Positions 16,131-24,054 of a stretch of 64,000 nucleotides of DNA are shown here, one piece after another. The stretch is from Algoriphagus aquimarinus (lineage in GTDB: Bacteria > Bacteroidota > Bacteroidia > Cytophagales > Cyclobacteriaceae), in the NCBI RefSeq assembly GCF_007997215.1, contig NZ_VORW01000001.1, positions 682,001 through 746,000 of the forward strand, read 5' to 3'. The notes under the pieces were generated by a model. That model was not told the origin of the DNA. It saw nothing but the letters and a program-made list of their open reading frames with translations, and made no database searches. The translations under genes and the position numbers were made by a program. How positions within the stretch are numbered: the first letter of the stretch is position 1; each line of letters starts with the position of its first letter.

Positions 16131-18203
16131 CTATTTCCTCTCTTCAAATTCTTTCTTCGCTCCATCTAAGAATTCTACAAATGCCTGAATATCTGTGTCG
16201 TAACCTTTGGGCTGAGCGAGAGGGTTTTCATTATGATCTAGGATCACATAATAAGGCTGAGCATTATTTTTGAAACGAGTGATCTGGAAATCGGCGTTCT
16301 GTTTTCCCAATGTTTTCTTGACTTTATCGTCGTATTCTGAAGTGTACCACTCGCTTTCGGGAAGCTCCAATCGCTCATCGATATATAGCGCCACCATCAC
16401 AAAATCCTCTTTCAAACGCTTTAAAACCTGGGGATCTACCCAGACATTTTCCTCCATCTTACGGCAATTCACACAGCCATGTCCAGTGAAGTCAATGAGT
16501 AAAGGTTTGTTAGCTTTCTTGGCAGCTCTCATCCCTTGCTCATAGTCGAAATACCCTTGGATCTCATGGGGGATTTCCAACGGGATATCCGCATATTTTA
16601 CTGGCTCGCCCAAGATATTCTCCCCTGCCTCAATCATACTAAGTCCTCCAGTCATTTTGAATTGCTGGGTGGACATTGGCGGAAGGTAGCCACTTAGGTA
16701 TTTCAGTGGAGCGCCAAATAACCCTGGAATCATGTAAAGAACGAACATGAAAACAAACAGCGCAGAAAGCAATCTTGGTACGCCTATGCTGTCCATAGGA
16801 GAATCGTGCGGAAGACGAATTTTCCCCAGAAGATATAATCCCAATGCACTAAATATGACGATCCAGATGATCAGGAAAATATCCCGATCGAGGATTCCCC
16901 AGTGGTAAACTAGGTCGGCTATGGAAAGGAATTTGAATGCTAAAGCAAGTTCTAAGAAACCCAAAACCACTTTTACAGAGTTCAGCCAACCGCCAGATTT
17001 TGGAAGACGATTCATCCACTCTGGGAAAATGGCAAATAGGGTAAAAGGAATAGCGAATGCTAAAGAAAAGGCAAACATGCCCAAGATTGGCTTAATCAAT
17101 TCTCCTCCAGCTGAGGAAATTAGAATGGAACCTACTATCGGGCCAGTGCAGGAAAATGACACTAAAACTAAAGTGAAAGCCATGAAGAAAATTCCTGTCA
17201 AGCCTCCCTTTTCAGCCTTTTCGTCTACTCTATTTACTAAGCCCGAAGGCAAAGTAATCTCGAACATGCCGAGAAATGCCAAGGCGAAGAAGATGAATAT
17301 CCCAAAGAAAAAGAGATTTGGCAGCCAGTGGGTAGCTAGCCAATTTGCGAATTCTGGGCCTTGAATAGCAGCAACAGCGGTTCCAGCGATCGTGTAAATT
17401 GCGATGATAGAGAAGCCATAAATGATAGCATTTCTTATTCCAGTTGCTTTGCTTCCAGCTCTTCCGGTGAAAAAACTTACCGTCATAGGAATCATCGGAA
17501 ATACGCATGGAGTCAGTAAAGCAGCCAAGCCAGCCAAGAATGCTAAAATCATAAAGCCCCAAAGTGATTCATTCTCCTGAAGATTAATGATTTCTATGGG
17601 GGAAGATATGTTGGAATCAGATTCCTCTACTTGATTTTCCTGAATCCCGAAAGGAGAATCCTCTGTATCTGCTTCTGCGGAGACAGTAATGTCAGAACTG
17701 TCAGAGGATACAATAGGCTCACTAGCCTCAAAAGTTAATTCTATATCCTCTTCGTAATTGACACACTGACCTGTTAAGTCAGAGCACATCTGATATTCTA
17801 TAGTTCCAGTTAGTTGCCCGCCTGTAACTTTCGGAATAAATGTCTGCTCAAACCTTCCTTTTTTGATAAAGTATTTGACTTCACCTTCCCAGATATCCTC
17901 GTATTTTTTCTTGGAGTCAATGGCTGTGAATTCACCTTTCAGCTCATAATCCTCAGATTTATCCAAGAGCAAGGTGGCCACGATTGGCCCAAGGTCTGGA
18001 TCAAAATCATTTGCATAAATGTACCAACCTGCCGGAATTTCGGCTTCGAAGATCAGTTTAGCGTCTTCACCTATAGAAAGATTTTCCTTGTCTATTGAAA
18101 TCGTCCATTTGGGTGGAGCAATAATCTGTGCCTGAGCGTAGAAGTTGAAGAAAAGCAGTGCCAGTAGTACTAATTTGCCTGATTTTCCGAGTGATATATT
18201 CAT
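16131..18203 (-). CDS. dsbD: Thiol:disulfide interchange protein DsbD
   Basis: Carries electrons from cytoplasmic thioredoxin across the membrane to periplasmic thiol proteins. About 690 residues in the usual three parts: signal peptide ending FYAQA and an N-terminal periplasmic immunoglobulin-like domain with Cys pair CSDLTGQC; eight hydrophobic segments with LTPCVFPM and SFSCTGP holding the membrane cysteines; and a C-terminal thioredoxin-like domain with GHGCVNCRKME. The ATG at 18203 begins the signal peptide; an upstream extension overlaps the neighbouring gene. It starts 43 bp after the M20 dipeptidase and is probably co-transcribed. Confidence 0.93.
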   Translation of the reverse strand: MNISLGKSGKLVLLALLFFNFYAQAQIIAPPKWTISIDKENLSIGEDAKLIFEAEIPAGWYIYANDFDPDLGPIVATLLLDKSEDYELKGEFTAIDSKKKYEDIWEGEVKYFIKKGRFEQTFIPKVTGGQLTGTIEYQMCSDLTGQCVNYEEDIELTFEASEPIVSSDSSDITVSAEADTEDSPFGIQENQVEESDSNISSPIEIINLQENESLWGFMILAFLAGLAALLTPCVFPMIPMTVSFFTGRAGSKATGIRNAIIYGFSIIAIYTIAGTAVAAIQGPEFANWLATHWLPNLFFFGIFIFFALAFLGMFEITLPSGLVNRVDEKAEKGGLTGIFFMAFTLVLVSFSCTGPIVGSILISSAGGELIKPILGMFAFSLAFAIPFTLFAIFPEWMNRLPKSGGWLNSVKVVLGFLELALAFKFLSIADLVYHWGILDRDIFLIIWIVIFSALGLYLLGKIRLPHDSPMDSIGVPRLLSALFVFMFVLYMIPGLFGAPLKYLSGYLPPMSTQQFKMTGGLSMIEAGENILGEPVKYADIPLEIPHEIQGYFDYEQGMRAAKKANKPLLIDFTGHGCVNCRKMEENVWVDPQVLKRLKEDFVMVALYIDERLELPESEWYTSEYDDKVKKTLGKQNADFQITRFKNNAQPYYVILDHNENPLAQPKGYDTDIQAFVEFLDGAKKEFEERK

Positions 18204-18246
18204 GAAGGGATGATTGATTGGCGACTGAATCAGTTTGCCAATAGTT

Positions 18247-19635
18247 TTATTTGTCGGTAAGCTTTCTAAACTGACGGAAGAATGCAGCAATGGTTTCGAT
18301 ACCTATGAAATAGTTCTTTACACCATAGTGTTCATTGGGTGAATGCAGCGCATCAGTATCAAGTCCAAAGCCGAATAAAATCGGATCTGATCCTAATTCC
18401 TTTTGGAACAACGCAACGATAGGAATAGATCCACCTTCTCGTGTAGGAATTGGTCTTTTGCCAAAAGTCTCTTCCATTGCCGCCTCAGCAGCTTTATATC
18501 CAATAGATGAATCCGACACGACCGCCGGCGCACCACCATGATGCGCTCGAACTTTTACTTTCACGGATTTTGGAGCGATAGACTTAAAGTAATTTTCAAA
18601 CAATTCAGAGATTTCATGCCAATCCTGATCCGGAACAAGTCTCATGGAAATTTTTGCATGTGCTTTAGAAGGCAAAACTGTTTTGGCACCTTCGCCTATA
18701 TACCCACCCCAAATGCCATTCACGTCTAGTGTAGGACGAATACCTACTCGCTCAATCGTGCTGTAGCCTTTTTCCCCATGAACGGCCTCGATATCTAATT
18801 TATCTTGGTATTCATTGAGGTCAAAAGGAGCCTCGTTTAGTCTTTCTCTTTGCGCAGCAGTAAGCTCCTGCACTTTATCGTAAAATCCTGGTATGGTGAT
18901 GTGATCGTTCTCATCTTTCATGGATGCTATCATATCACACAGCACATTGATAGGATTAGCAACAGCGCCACCGTAAGTTCCTGAGTGAAGATCACGGTTT
19001 GAACCCGTCACTTCCACTTCCATGTATGCCATGCCACGAAGGCCAATCGTGATGGAAGGATCTTGCATGGAAATCATGTGTGTATCAGAAATCAGGATGA
19101 CATCTGCTTTGAGTTTCTCTTTATTTTCAATGACAAATTTTTCCAAGTTGTCAGAACCAACTTCCTCCTCACCTTCAATCATGAATTTGACATTGCAAGG
19201 AAGATCTCCTGAAGCCATCATGGCTTCGAAAGCTTTCACATACATGTAAAACTGGCCTTTGTCATCAGCAGATCCACGTGCGAAAATTGCTCCTTCTGGG
19301 TGGATCTTTGTCTTTTTGATTACCGGCTCAAAAGGTGGAGAATCCCACAACTCATAAGGATCAGCAGGCTGCACATCGTAATGTCCATACACCAAAACAG
19401 TCTGTAAAGCCGGATCAATGATTTTCTCACCGTAGACAATTGGGTAGCCTGGAGTTTCACAGATTTCTACTGTGTCAGCACCAGCTTTCTCCAGACTTTT
19501 CTTTACAAAATTGGCTGCCGCAAAGACATCTTTTTTAAATTTGGGATCAGCACTTACAGATGGAATGCGGAGTAAATCCAGCAATTCGTTGAGAAAGCGA
19601 TCTTTATTGTCACGGATAAAATCATTAACAGCCAT
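18247..19635 (-). CDS. M20 family dipeptidase
   Basis: Metal-dependent peptidase of 462 residues, like carnosinase/PepV-type dipeptidases. Metal-ligand motifs VYGHYDVQPAD near 85-95, the bridging RGSADDKGQ, the catalytic EGEEEVGS and C-terminal LHSPNEHYG are all present. No signal peptide, so cytoplasmic. First gene of a likely two-gene unit with dsbD. Confidence 0.9.
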   Translation of the reverse strand: MAVNDFIRDNKDRFLNELLDLLRIPSVSADPKFKKDVFAAANFVKKSLEKAGADTVEICETPGYPIVYGEKIIDPALQTVLVYGHYDVQPADPYELWDSPPFEPVIKKTKIHPEGAIFARGSADDKGQFYMYVKAFEAMMASGDLPCNVKFMIEGEEEVGSDNLEKFVIENKEKLKADVILISDTHMISMQDPSITIGLRGMAYMEVEVTGSNRDLHSGTYGGAVANPINVLCDMIASMKDENDHITIPGFYDKVQELTAAQRERLNEAPFDLNEYQDKLDIEAVHGEKGYSTIERVGIRPTLDVNGIWGGYIGEGAKTVLPSKAHAKISMRLVPDQDWHEISELFENYFKSIAPKSVKVKVRAHHGGAPAVVSDSSIGYKAAEAAMEETFGKRPIPTREGGSIPIVALFQKELGSDPILFGFGLDTDALHSPNEHYGVKNYFIGIETIAAFFRQFRKLTDK

Positions 19636-19715
19636 ATATCTGGGGATTATTTGGTAAAGACCTCAAAATTATCCTTTTCAGCCTGAAATGCCTATTTTGA
19701 ATGAAGTTATTAGCC

Positions 19716-20144
19716 ATGAAGACGACTAAGAAAGTGCGAAGTGGATTTATGGAGAAAAGTGATTTCACCACAAAAGTCATAAAGTTAAGTTGGTTGCTAT
19801 TCTTAAGATCAAACAAGATTCCTAAACTATGAGAACTATGTGTCTATGTGGTTTAACTATTTTGACCACATAGACACATACAAAACTTAGCTTTATGCTC
19901 TTTGTTACTTTGTGTTGAAAAATAGGTTTACCATAAAAGTCATAAAGGAGACAAAGTTGATCTGATAGGTTATGGGAAGATTGCCTGCCATTTTCAAACT
20001 AGGTGAGCTATGGTTCTATGTGGTTTAACTATTGCCAAATAGCTACATAGAAAACATAAATTAGTAATCAGAAGTCCAAGCTTAAAAATTTTGCATTTAA
20101 ACCTTTATGCACTTTGTTCCTTTTGTGGTGAAAAATTATCAAGT
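19716..20144. repeat. Gene-free patch of imperfect direct and inverted repeats
   Basis: No credible gene lies between 19636 and 20144. A perfect 16-bp inverted repeat TATGTGTCTATGTGGT sits at 19837-19852 and 19865-19880 with a 12-base loop. A second, weaker one (TTCTATGTGG with CTACATAGAA) is at 20014-20052. The motif CTATGTGGTTTAACTATT occurs twice in direct orientation. The phrases TTCACCACAAAAGTCATAAAG near 19767 and the reverse complement of CTTTATGC...TTTTGTGGTGAA near 20104-20134 face each other across the patch. This looks like decayed repeat DNA of the CACAAAGG/CTATGTGG type, not a CRISPR. Confidence 0.7.
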
Positions 20145-21122
20145 ATGAAAGCAGTCATTTGTGAGGAATTTGGAGCACCAGAAATGCTCAAATTTGGTGA
20201 GCTACCTGACCCAATTCCCGGCAAAAATCAAGTTTTGATCCAAGTGGAAGTTTGTGGCGTGAGCTATCCAGACTTACTTATTATCCAAAACAACTATCAA
20301 TTCAAGCCAGAGTTTCCATTTTCTCCTGGAGGAGAAGTGGTGGGAAAGATCATTGAGTTGGGCGAGAAAGTAGAGAGCCTCAAAGTTGGTGATCGAGTGT
20401 TGGCACTTTGTCGCTGGGGTGGATTTGCTGAGAAAGTAGCTGTGGAGAGTGACCGAGTTTTCGTACTTCCCGAGGGCATTTCTTCTGAGACAGCCGCGAG
20501 TTCGCTATATACTTACAGCACCTCTTTTTATGCTCTAAAAGATCGGGCTCAATTGACGGCAGGTGAAACTGTGCTTGTTTTGGGAGCTGCCGGAGGAATT
20601 GGATTAGCCGCTGTCGAGCTGGCAAAAGCCATGGGAGCAAAAGTCATTGCTGCGGCTTCTTCGGATGAAAAGCTGGCACTTTGCAAAGCTAAGGGAGCAG
20701 ATCAAACGATCAATTATGAGACAGAAGATCTAAAAGGTCGGATCAAAGAATTGACAAATGGTTTGGGAGTAGATGTAGTGCTGGATCCTGTGGGAGGAAA
20801 ATATACAGAACCTGCTCTAAGAGGAATTGCATGGAAAGGACGCTATTTGATTGTAGGTTTTGCAAATGGAGAAATCCCTAAAATCCCGATGAATCTGCCT
20901 CTGTTAAAAGGATGTTCCATTGTTGGTGTTTTTTGGGGGAATTTTTCAAAACTAGAATCTGAACAAAATAGAAGTAACATGAATCAGCTTTATGACTGGA
21001 TACAGGAAGGTAAGATAACTGGGCATACGGCTGTGGAATATGAGCTGGAAGATGCAAAAAAAGCTCTTTCCACCCTTCAAAGCAGAAGTAATTTTAATAA
21101 GGGGCTTGTTAGGGTTTTGTGA
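20145..21122 (+). CDS. NADPH:quinone oxidoreductase-like MDR protein
   Basis: Medium-chain dehydrogenase/reductase of about 325 residues, zinc-free type. The Rossmann motif is VLGAAGGIGLAAVELAKAMGAKVIAAA, then GVDVVLDPVGG as in quinone oxidoreductase and acryloyl-CoA-type reductases. There is no cluster of zinc-ligand cysteines. The ATG at 20145 gives the canonical MKAVICEEFGAPE start; a longer reading is rejected because it runs into repeat DNA. Likely reduces quinones or enones with NADPH in the cytoplasm. Confidence 0.88.
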   Translation: MKAVICEEFGAPEMLKFGELPDPIPGKNQVLIQVEVCGVSYPDLLIIQNNYQFKPEFPFSPGGEVVGKIIELGEKVESLKVGDRVLALCRWGGFAEKVAVESDRVFVLPEGISSETAASSLYTYSTSFYALKDRAQLTAGETVLVLGAAGGIGLAAVELAKAMGAKVIAAASSDEKLALCKAKGADQTINYETEDLKGRIKELTNGLGVDVVLDPVGGKYTEPALRGIAWKGRYLIVGFANGEIPKIPMNLPLLKGCSIVGVFWGNFSKLESEQNRSNMNQLYDWIQEGKITGHTAVEYELEDAKKALSTLQSRSNFNKGLVRVL

Positions 21123-21197
21123 TTTTTTAACTAAACATTGTTTCAACCTGTCCCGTAATACCTTATGTTGCTCTACATTTTCAACTACTGCTCAATT

Positions 21198-21836
21198 ATG
21201 CATAGAAGTCTTCTTTTGTCCTGTTTTGTTTTTATTTCATACATCTCCTTTGCCCAAACAACATTTAATCCAGAGACAGAGTCGGATTTCGTAAAAGCAT
21301 CCTATACAAAAGGTAATTTGATCAGCATATTAGGACAGGATCTGATCTATCCTAAAGATGCAGCTATGAACGGTACACAAGGGGATGTCACATTTCTACT
21401 CAAAATAGATAAAGAAGGCAAGTTAGTTTCGTCGGTGCCAAAGGAGCGTGTTTCCGATGAGCTTGCAAAGCAGGCCGAAGAAGCGATTGGAAAATTGACA
21501 GTTGACTGGAAACCTAGTAAGGTGCATGGTGAAGCAGTTGATCGGGAATATTTATTGGTCTTCAGTTACAAAATTTTTTATAATTCCTTGCCTGTAGACT
21601 ATCACGCCATGGCCAAAAAATTTGAAGATAAAGGGAAGCTTGAAAAAGTAGTGCGAACCTATGATGATGCAATCAAAATGTATCCTTTTGAGCCGGTTTA
21701 CTACAGTATGCGGGCAAAATACAAAAATGAAGTAGGTGATTCTGAAGGAGCTGAAGCCGATAAATCAATGGCTGAAAAATTAAATATGGAAGTTCTGGCA
21801 GTTGTGGAAATTGCCCAGTCACAAAGTGTTCGATAG
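21198..21836 (+). CDS. Secreted TonB_C-like plus helical-repeat protein, paralogue A
   Basis: About 212 residues. A signal peptide MHRSLLLSCFVF...FAQ is followed by a TonB C-terminal-like domain (YPKDAAMNGTQGDVTFLLKI, residues about 50-120) and a TPR-like helical pair (YDDAIKMYPFEPVYYSMRAKY). It lacks the membrane anchor and Pro-rich spacer of a true TonB, so it is not an energy transducer. The ATG at 21198 is preferred, but 21165 is possible. The gene at 27104-27718 has the same architecture. Function unknown. Confidence 0.65.
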   Translation: MHRSLLLSCFVFISYISFAQTTFNPETESDFVKASYTKGNLISILGQDLIYPKDAAMNGTQGDVTFLLKIDKEGKLVSSVPKERVSDELAKQAEEAIGKLTVDWKPSKVHGEAVDREYLLVFSYKIFYNSLPVDYHAMAKKFEDKGKLEKVVRTYDDAIKMYPFEPVYYSMRAKYKNEVGDSEGAEADKSMAEKLNMEVLAVVEIAQSQSVR

Positions 21837-21844
21837 CACTCAAT

Positions 21845-21879
21845 GACTACAGACGAAGCTAGAAACTCAGTCTGTAGTC
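21845..21879. terminator. Hairpin between convergent genes
   Basis: Perfect 10-bp stem GACTACAGAC/GTCTGTAGTC with a 15-base loop, followed by TATTATTGTT on the plus strand, between the TonB_C gene and ohr. Confidence 0.6.
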
Positions 21880-21888
21880 CTATTATTG

Positions 21889-22311
21889 TTAAACAACCGC
21901 TGTCACATTTACCTCTATGTTTCCACGGGTAGCCTTAGATATAAGGCATTCTTTGTGAGCTGCATCTGCAATTTTTTGAGCTTCTTCTAATGACTCAGCG
22001 TGAGGTATTTTTACATAAATATCCACTGCCAAACCGAAATCGCCAGGCCCAAAGTTACCTAGATGAACTTTGGCTGTGATCTCTGAATCTCTCAAGCTAG
22101 TCTTGCCAGCTACAGATCCTAGTGCCCCGCCAAAGCAGGATGAATAGGCCGCTGCAAAAAATTGCTCTGGATTTGTTTTCCCTCCTTCTCCTCCTATTTC
22201 CTTTGGCATGGCGACATCAAAATCCAGAAGTCCATCATCTGTTTTTACATGACCTTTTCTACCACCGGTATTAATGGCTACCGCTGTATAATCGATATTC
22301 AATTTCTTCAT
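21889..22311 (-). CDS. ohr: Organic hydroperoxide reductase Ohr
   Basis: OsmC/Ohr-family thiol peroxidase of 140 residues, which reduces organic hydroperoxides using lipoyl or dithiol donors. Both catalytic cysteines are present: C59 in AAAYSSCFGGAL and C122 in KECLISKATRGN. The Ohr signature NPEQFFAA precedes the first. It starts 1 bp after the ohrR stop, so it is the second gene of an ohrR-ohr operon. Confidence 0.93.
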   Translation of the reverse strand: MKKLNIDYTAVAINTGGRKGHVKTDDGLLDFDVAMPKEIGGEGGKTNPEQFFAAAYSSCFGGALGSVAGKTSLRDSEITAKVHLGNFGPGDFGLAVDIYVKIPHAESLEEAQKIADAAHKECLISKATRGNIEVNVTAVV

Positions 22312-22312
22312 G

Positions 22313-22747
22313 TTAGTTAGCTTTTTTTAGTGTTTCAATACTATCTAACAAGTTCATAAGTGAATGGTTTAAGTCAGACAAGTTTAATTCTGATGCTTGA
22401 ATGAATTTATCATTTAAAGGAGTTATGGCTTCTTGAACCTTTGATTGAAGTGATTTTCCTGGATAGGTTAATTCTACATGGACAGTTCTTTCGTCCGATT
22501 CACCTCGTTGTCTTTTTACATAATTCATTGTCTCCAATTTTTTCAATAAAGGAGTCAAAGTGCCTGAATCTAAATAAAGCCGCTTACCGATTTCATTCAC
22601 TTTTAAACCATCTTCTTCCCATAATACTGAGAGCACAAGGAATTGTGGGTAGGTCAAATTCAGCTCATTCAAAGAGTTTTGAATGAGCTGAATAAGTAAT
22701 CTGGAACTTGAATATAGGGAAAGTGAAAGCTGATGTATTTGCATCAT
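22313..22747 (-). CDS. ohrR: OhrR-like MarR repressor lacking its sensor cysteine
   Basis: MarR-family regulator of 144 residues (143 if the second ATG at 22744 is used). The winged helix carries the OhrR hallmark YLDSGTLTPLLKKLE and the wing RGESDERTVHVEL. In known OhrR proteins the peroxide-sensing Cys lies near the N-terminus in QLCFxLY; here the aligned segment is QLSLSLY, with TCA (Ser) at that position. The whole protein contains no cysteine. It precedes ohr by 1 bp. Peroxide sensing by the usual sulfenic-acid route is therefore impossible, so either another signal is sensed or the repressor does not respond. Confidence 0.88.
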   Translation of the reverse strand: MMQIHQLSLSLYSSSRLLIQLIQNSLNELNLTYPQFLVLSVLWEEDGLKVNEIGKRLYLDSGTLTPLLKKLETMNYVKRQRGESDERTVHVELTYPGKSLQSKVQEAITPLNDKFIQASELNLSDLNHSLMNLLDSIETLKKAN

Positions 22748-22765
22748 AAGTTCAGAATTAAGATT

Positions 22766-22786
22766 TTACACAATTTAACTGTATAA
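22766..22786. promoter_or_regulatory. Candidate OhrR operator upstream of ohrR-ohr
   Basis: An imperfect dyad centred at 22776, with 16 of 21 bases symmetric, containing ACAATTTAACTGT between TTA and TAA ends. It lies about 20 bases before the ohrR start and resembles the TACAATT-AATTGTA pattern of OhrR operators. Binding is inferred. Confidence 0.5.
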
Positions 22787-22809
22787 TCTAAAAACTCAAT
22801 CATCACTTC

Positions 22810-24021
22810 TCAAAAATATCTGCCTATCAACCGGTTATCTACGATTTTTCTTTTCAGTTTATTTGCATCTATTGTACCAGGAACTCGGTAGGCTATTTTT
22901 CCTCCCGGTTCTATCAGCAAGGTAATAGGGAGACTACCGTCCCATTCTTTTCCTACTACATCGATCACTTTGTATTTATCATCGGTATCCATTATATAAT
23001 TTGGCAGTGCAGAGGCTTTTCCTTTCAGGTATTTTAGCGCCTTATCTGACTGTTCCGGACTATCCATACTGACAGAGACAAACTGAAAATCTCGCTCTCC
23101 GAACATGCGTTGCATTGTTACAAATTCTGGATACTCAATAATGCATGGCCCGCACCAAGTAGCCCAGAAATTAACCAAGAGTAATTCATCTGTGTCATTT
23201 CTTAGAAGATCGGCCAATCCATCAGGGGATAGTTTTTCGATAGTCACTTCCTTTTCCTTCCAAGCCTTATTGGTTTTGATCGTGTATTCATTCTTCCAAG
23301 CCCATTTCATTGAACATCCGAAAGCTGGAGTTTGAGCCTCTGCTTCTGGAAGACTTTTTCCGGCCAAAGTCACCTCAATCGCTTTTCTCAGATCTTCAGC
23401 ATTGGCAGTTCCTGGCTTTTCGGAAGCATCGATTCTTCCCGAGTAGCTTAGTTTTCTTTCCTTATCAAAAACGAAAACATGAGGAGTGGCCGTAGGGCCA
23501 TAAGCCAATGAGAATTCGTGCGTGTCTCCGTCATATAGGTAAGGGAAATTGTAGGACTTATCCTTTGCCCGAACTTTCATTTCTTCGAACGTATCACTGA
23601 GGTCTGTATAGCCTAGTTCTTCTGGTAATATACCTATTGGGCTATTGCTGGATATGGCGACGAAAGCTACTTTTTTGCCTTTGTAATCATTCACTACATC
23701 GATGAATCTATCCTCGTACGCTTGGGCTGTGGGGCAGTGATTGCAAGTAAAGTTGATGACTAATACATCTGCATCGGAGTAATCCTCCAGCTTGTGAAAG
23801 CTATCATCAATCCCAGGAAGATTGAATGGAGGAGCTGTATCTCCAATAGCTAGTTTTCCAATAGGTTGCTCCTCTACCACAATTGGATTGGCTACAAATG
23901 TGGAGGAAGGGGTGGCTTCTATACTTGTTTCATTATTTTCCTTAGGCGTACTGGTGCATTGAGAAAATAGAAGGAAGATCCCCAGGAGAGCCTCCGGGAA
24001 AATGATAAATTTTAATTTCAT
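22810..24021 (-). CDS. Lipoprotein with two thioredoxin-like domains
   Basis: About 403 residues. The signal MKLKFIIFPEALLGIFLLFSQC has a plausible lipobox at FSQC. Domain 1 (about 55-215) is a peroxiredoxin/redoxin-like fold with FTCNHCPTAQAYEDR, typical of the redoxin proteins that carry a CxxC. Domain 2 (about 270-395) is a TlpA/ResA-like domain with FWATWCGPCIIEYPEF and cis-Pro in SLPITLLI. It probably works as a thiol oxidoreductase at the periplasmic face and could receive electrons from DsbD. It is oriented with the ohrR operon and lies 62 bp upstream of it. Confidence 0.85.
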   Translation of the reverse strand: MKLKFIIFPEALLGIFLLFSQCTSTPKENNETSIEATPSSTFVANPIVVEEQPIGKLAIGDTAPPFNLPGIDDSFHKLEDYSDADVLVINFTCNHCPTAQAYEDRFIDVVNDYKGKKVAFVAISSNSPIGILPEELGYTDLSDTFEEMKVRAKDKSYNFPYLYDGDTHEFSLAYGPTATPHVFVFDKERKLSYSGRIDASEKPGTANAEDLRKAIEVTLAGKSLPEAEAQTPAFGCSMKWAWKNEYTIKTNKAWKEKEVTIEKLSPDGLADLLRNDTDELLLVNFWATWCGPCIIEYPEFVTMQRMFGERDFQFVSVSMDSPEQSDKALKYLKGKASALPNYIMDTDDKYKVIDVVGKEWDGSLPITLLIEPGGKIAYRVPGTIDANKLKRKIVDNRLIGRYF

Positions 24022-24054
24022 AGGTTTTTGGGTTACAGATTATATATAGGTGCA

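Noticed and set aside
16921..17364. 147-codon open frame opposite dsbD
   Set aside because: Lies wholly within the membrane part of DsbD on the other strand; the Lys-rich product is an artefact of reverse-reading hydrophobic codons.
19716..20144. Possible CRISPR array
   Set aside because: Repeats are imperfect, irregularly spaced and inverted rather than regular direct repeats; no cas gene is near.
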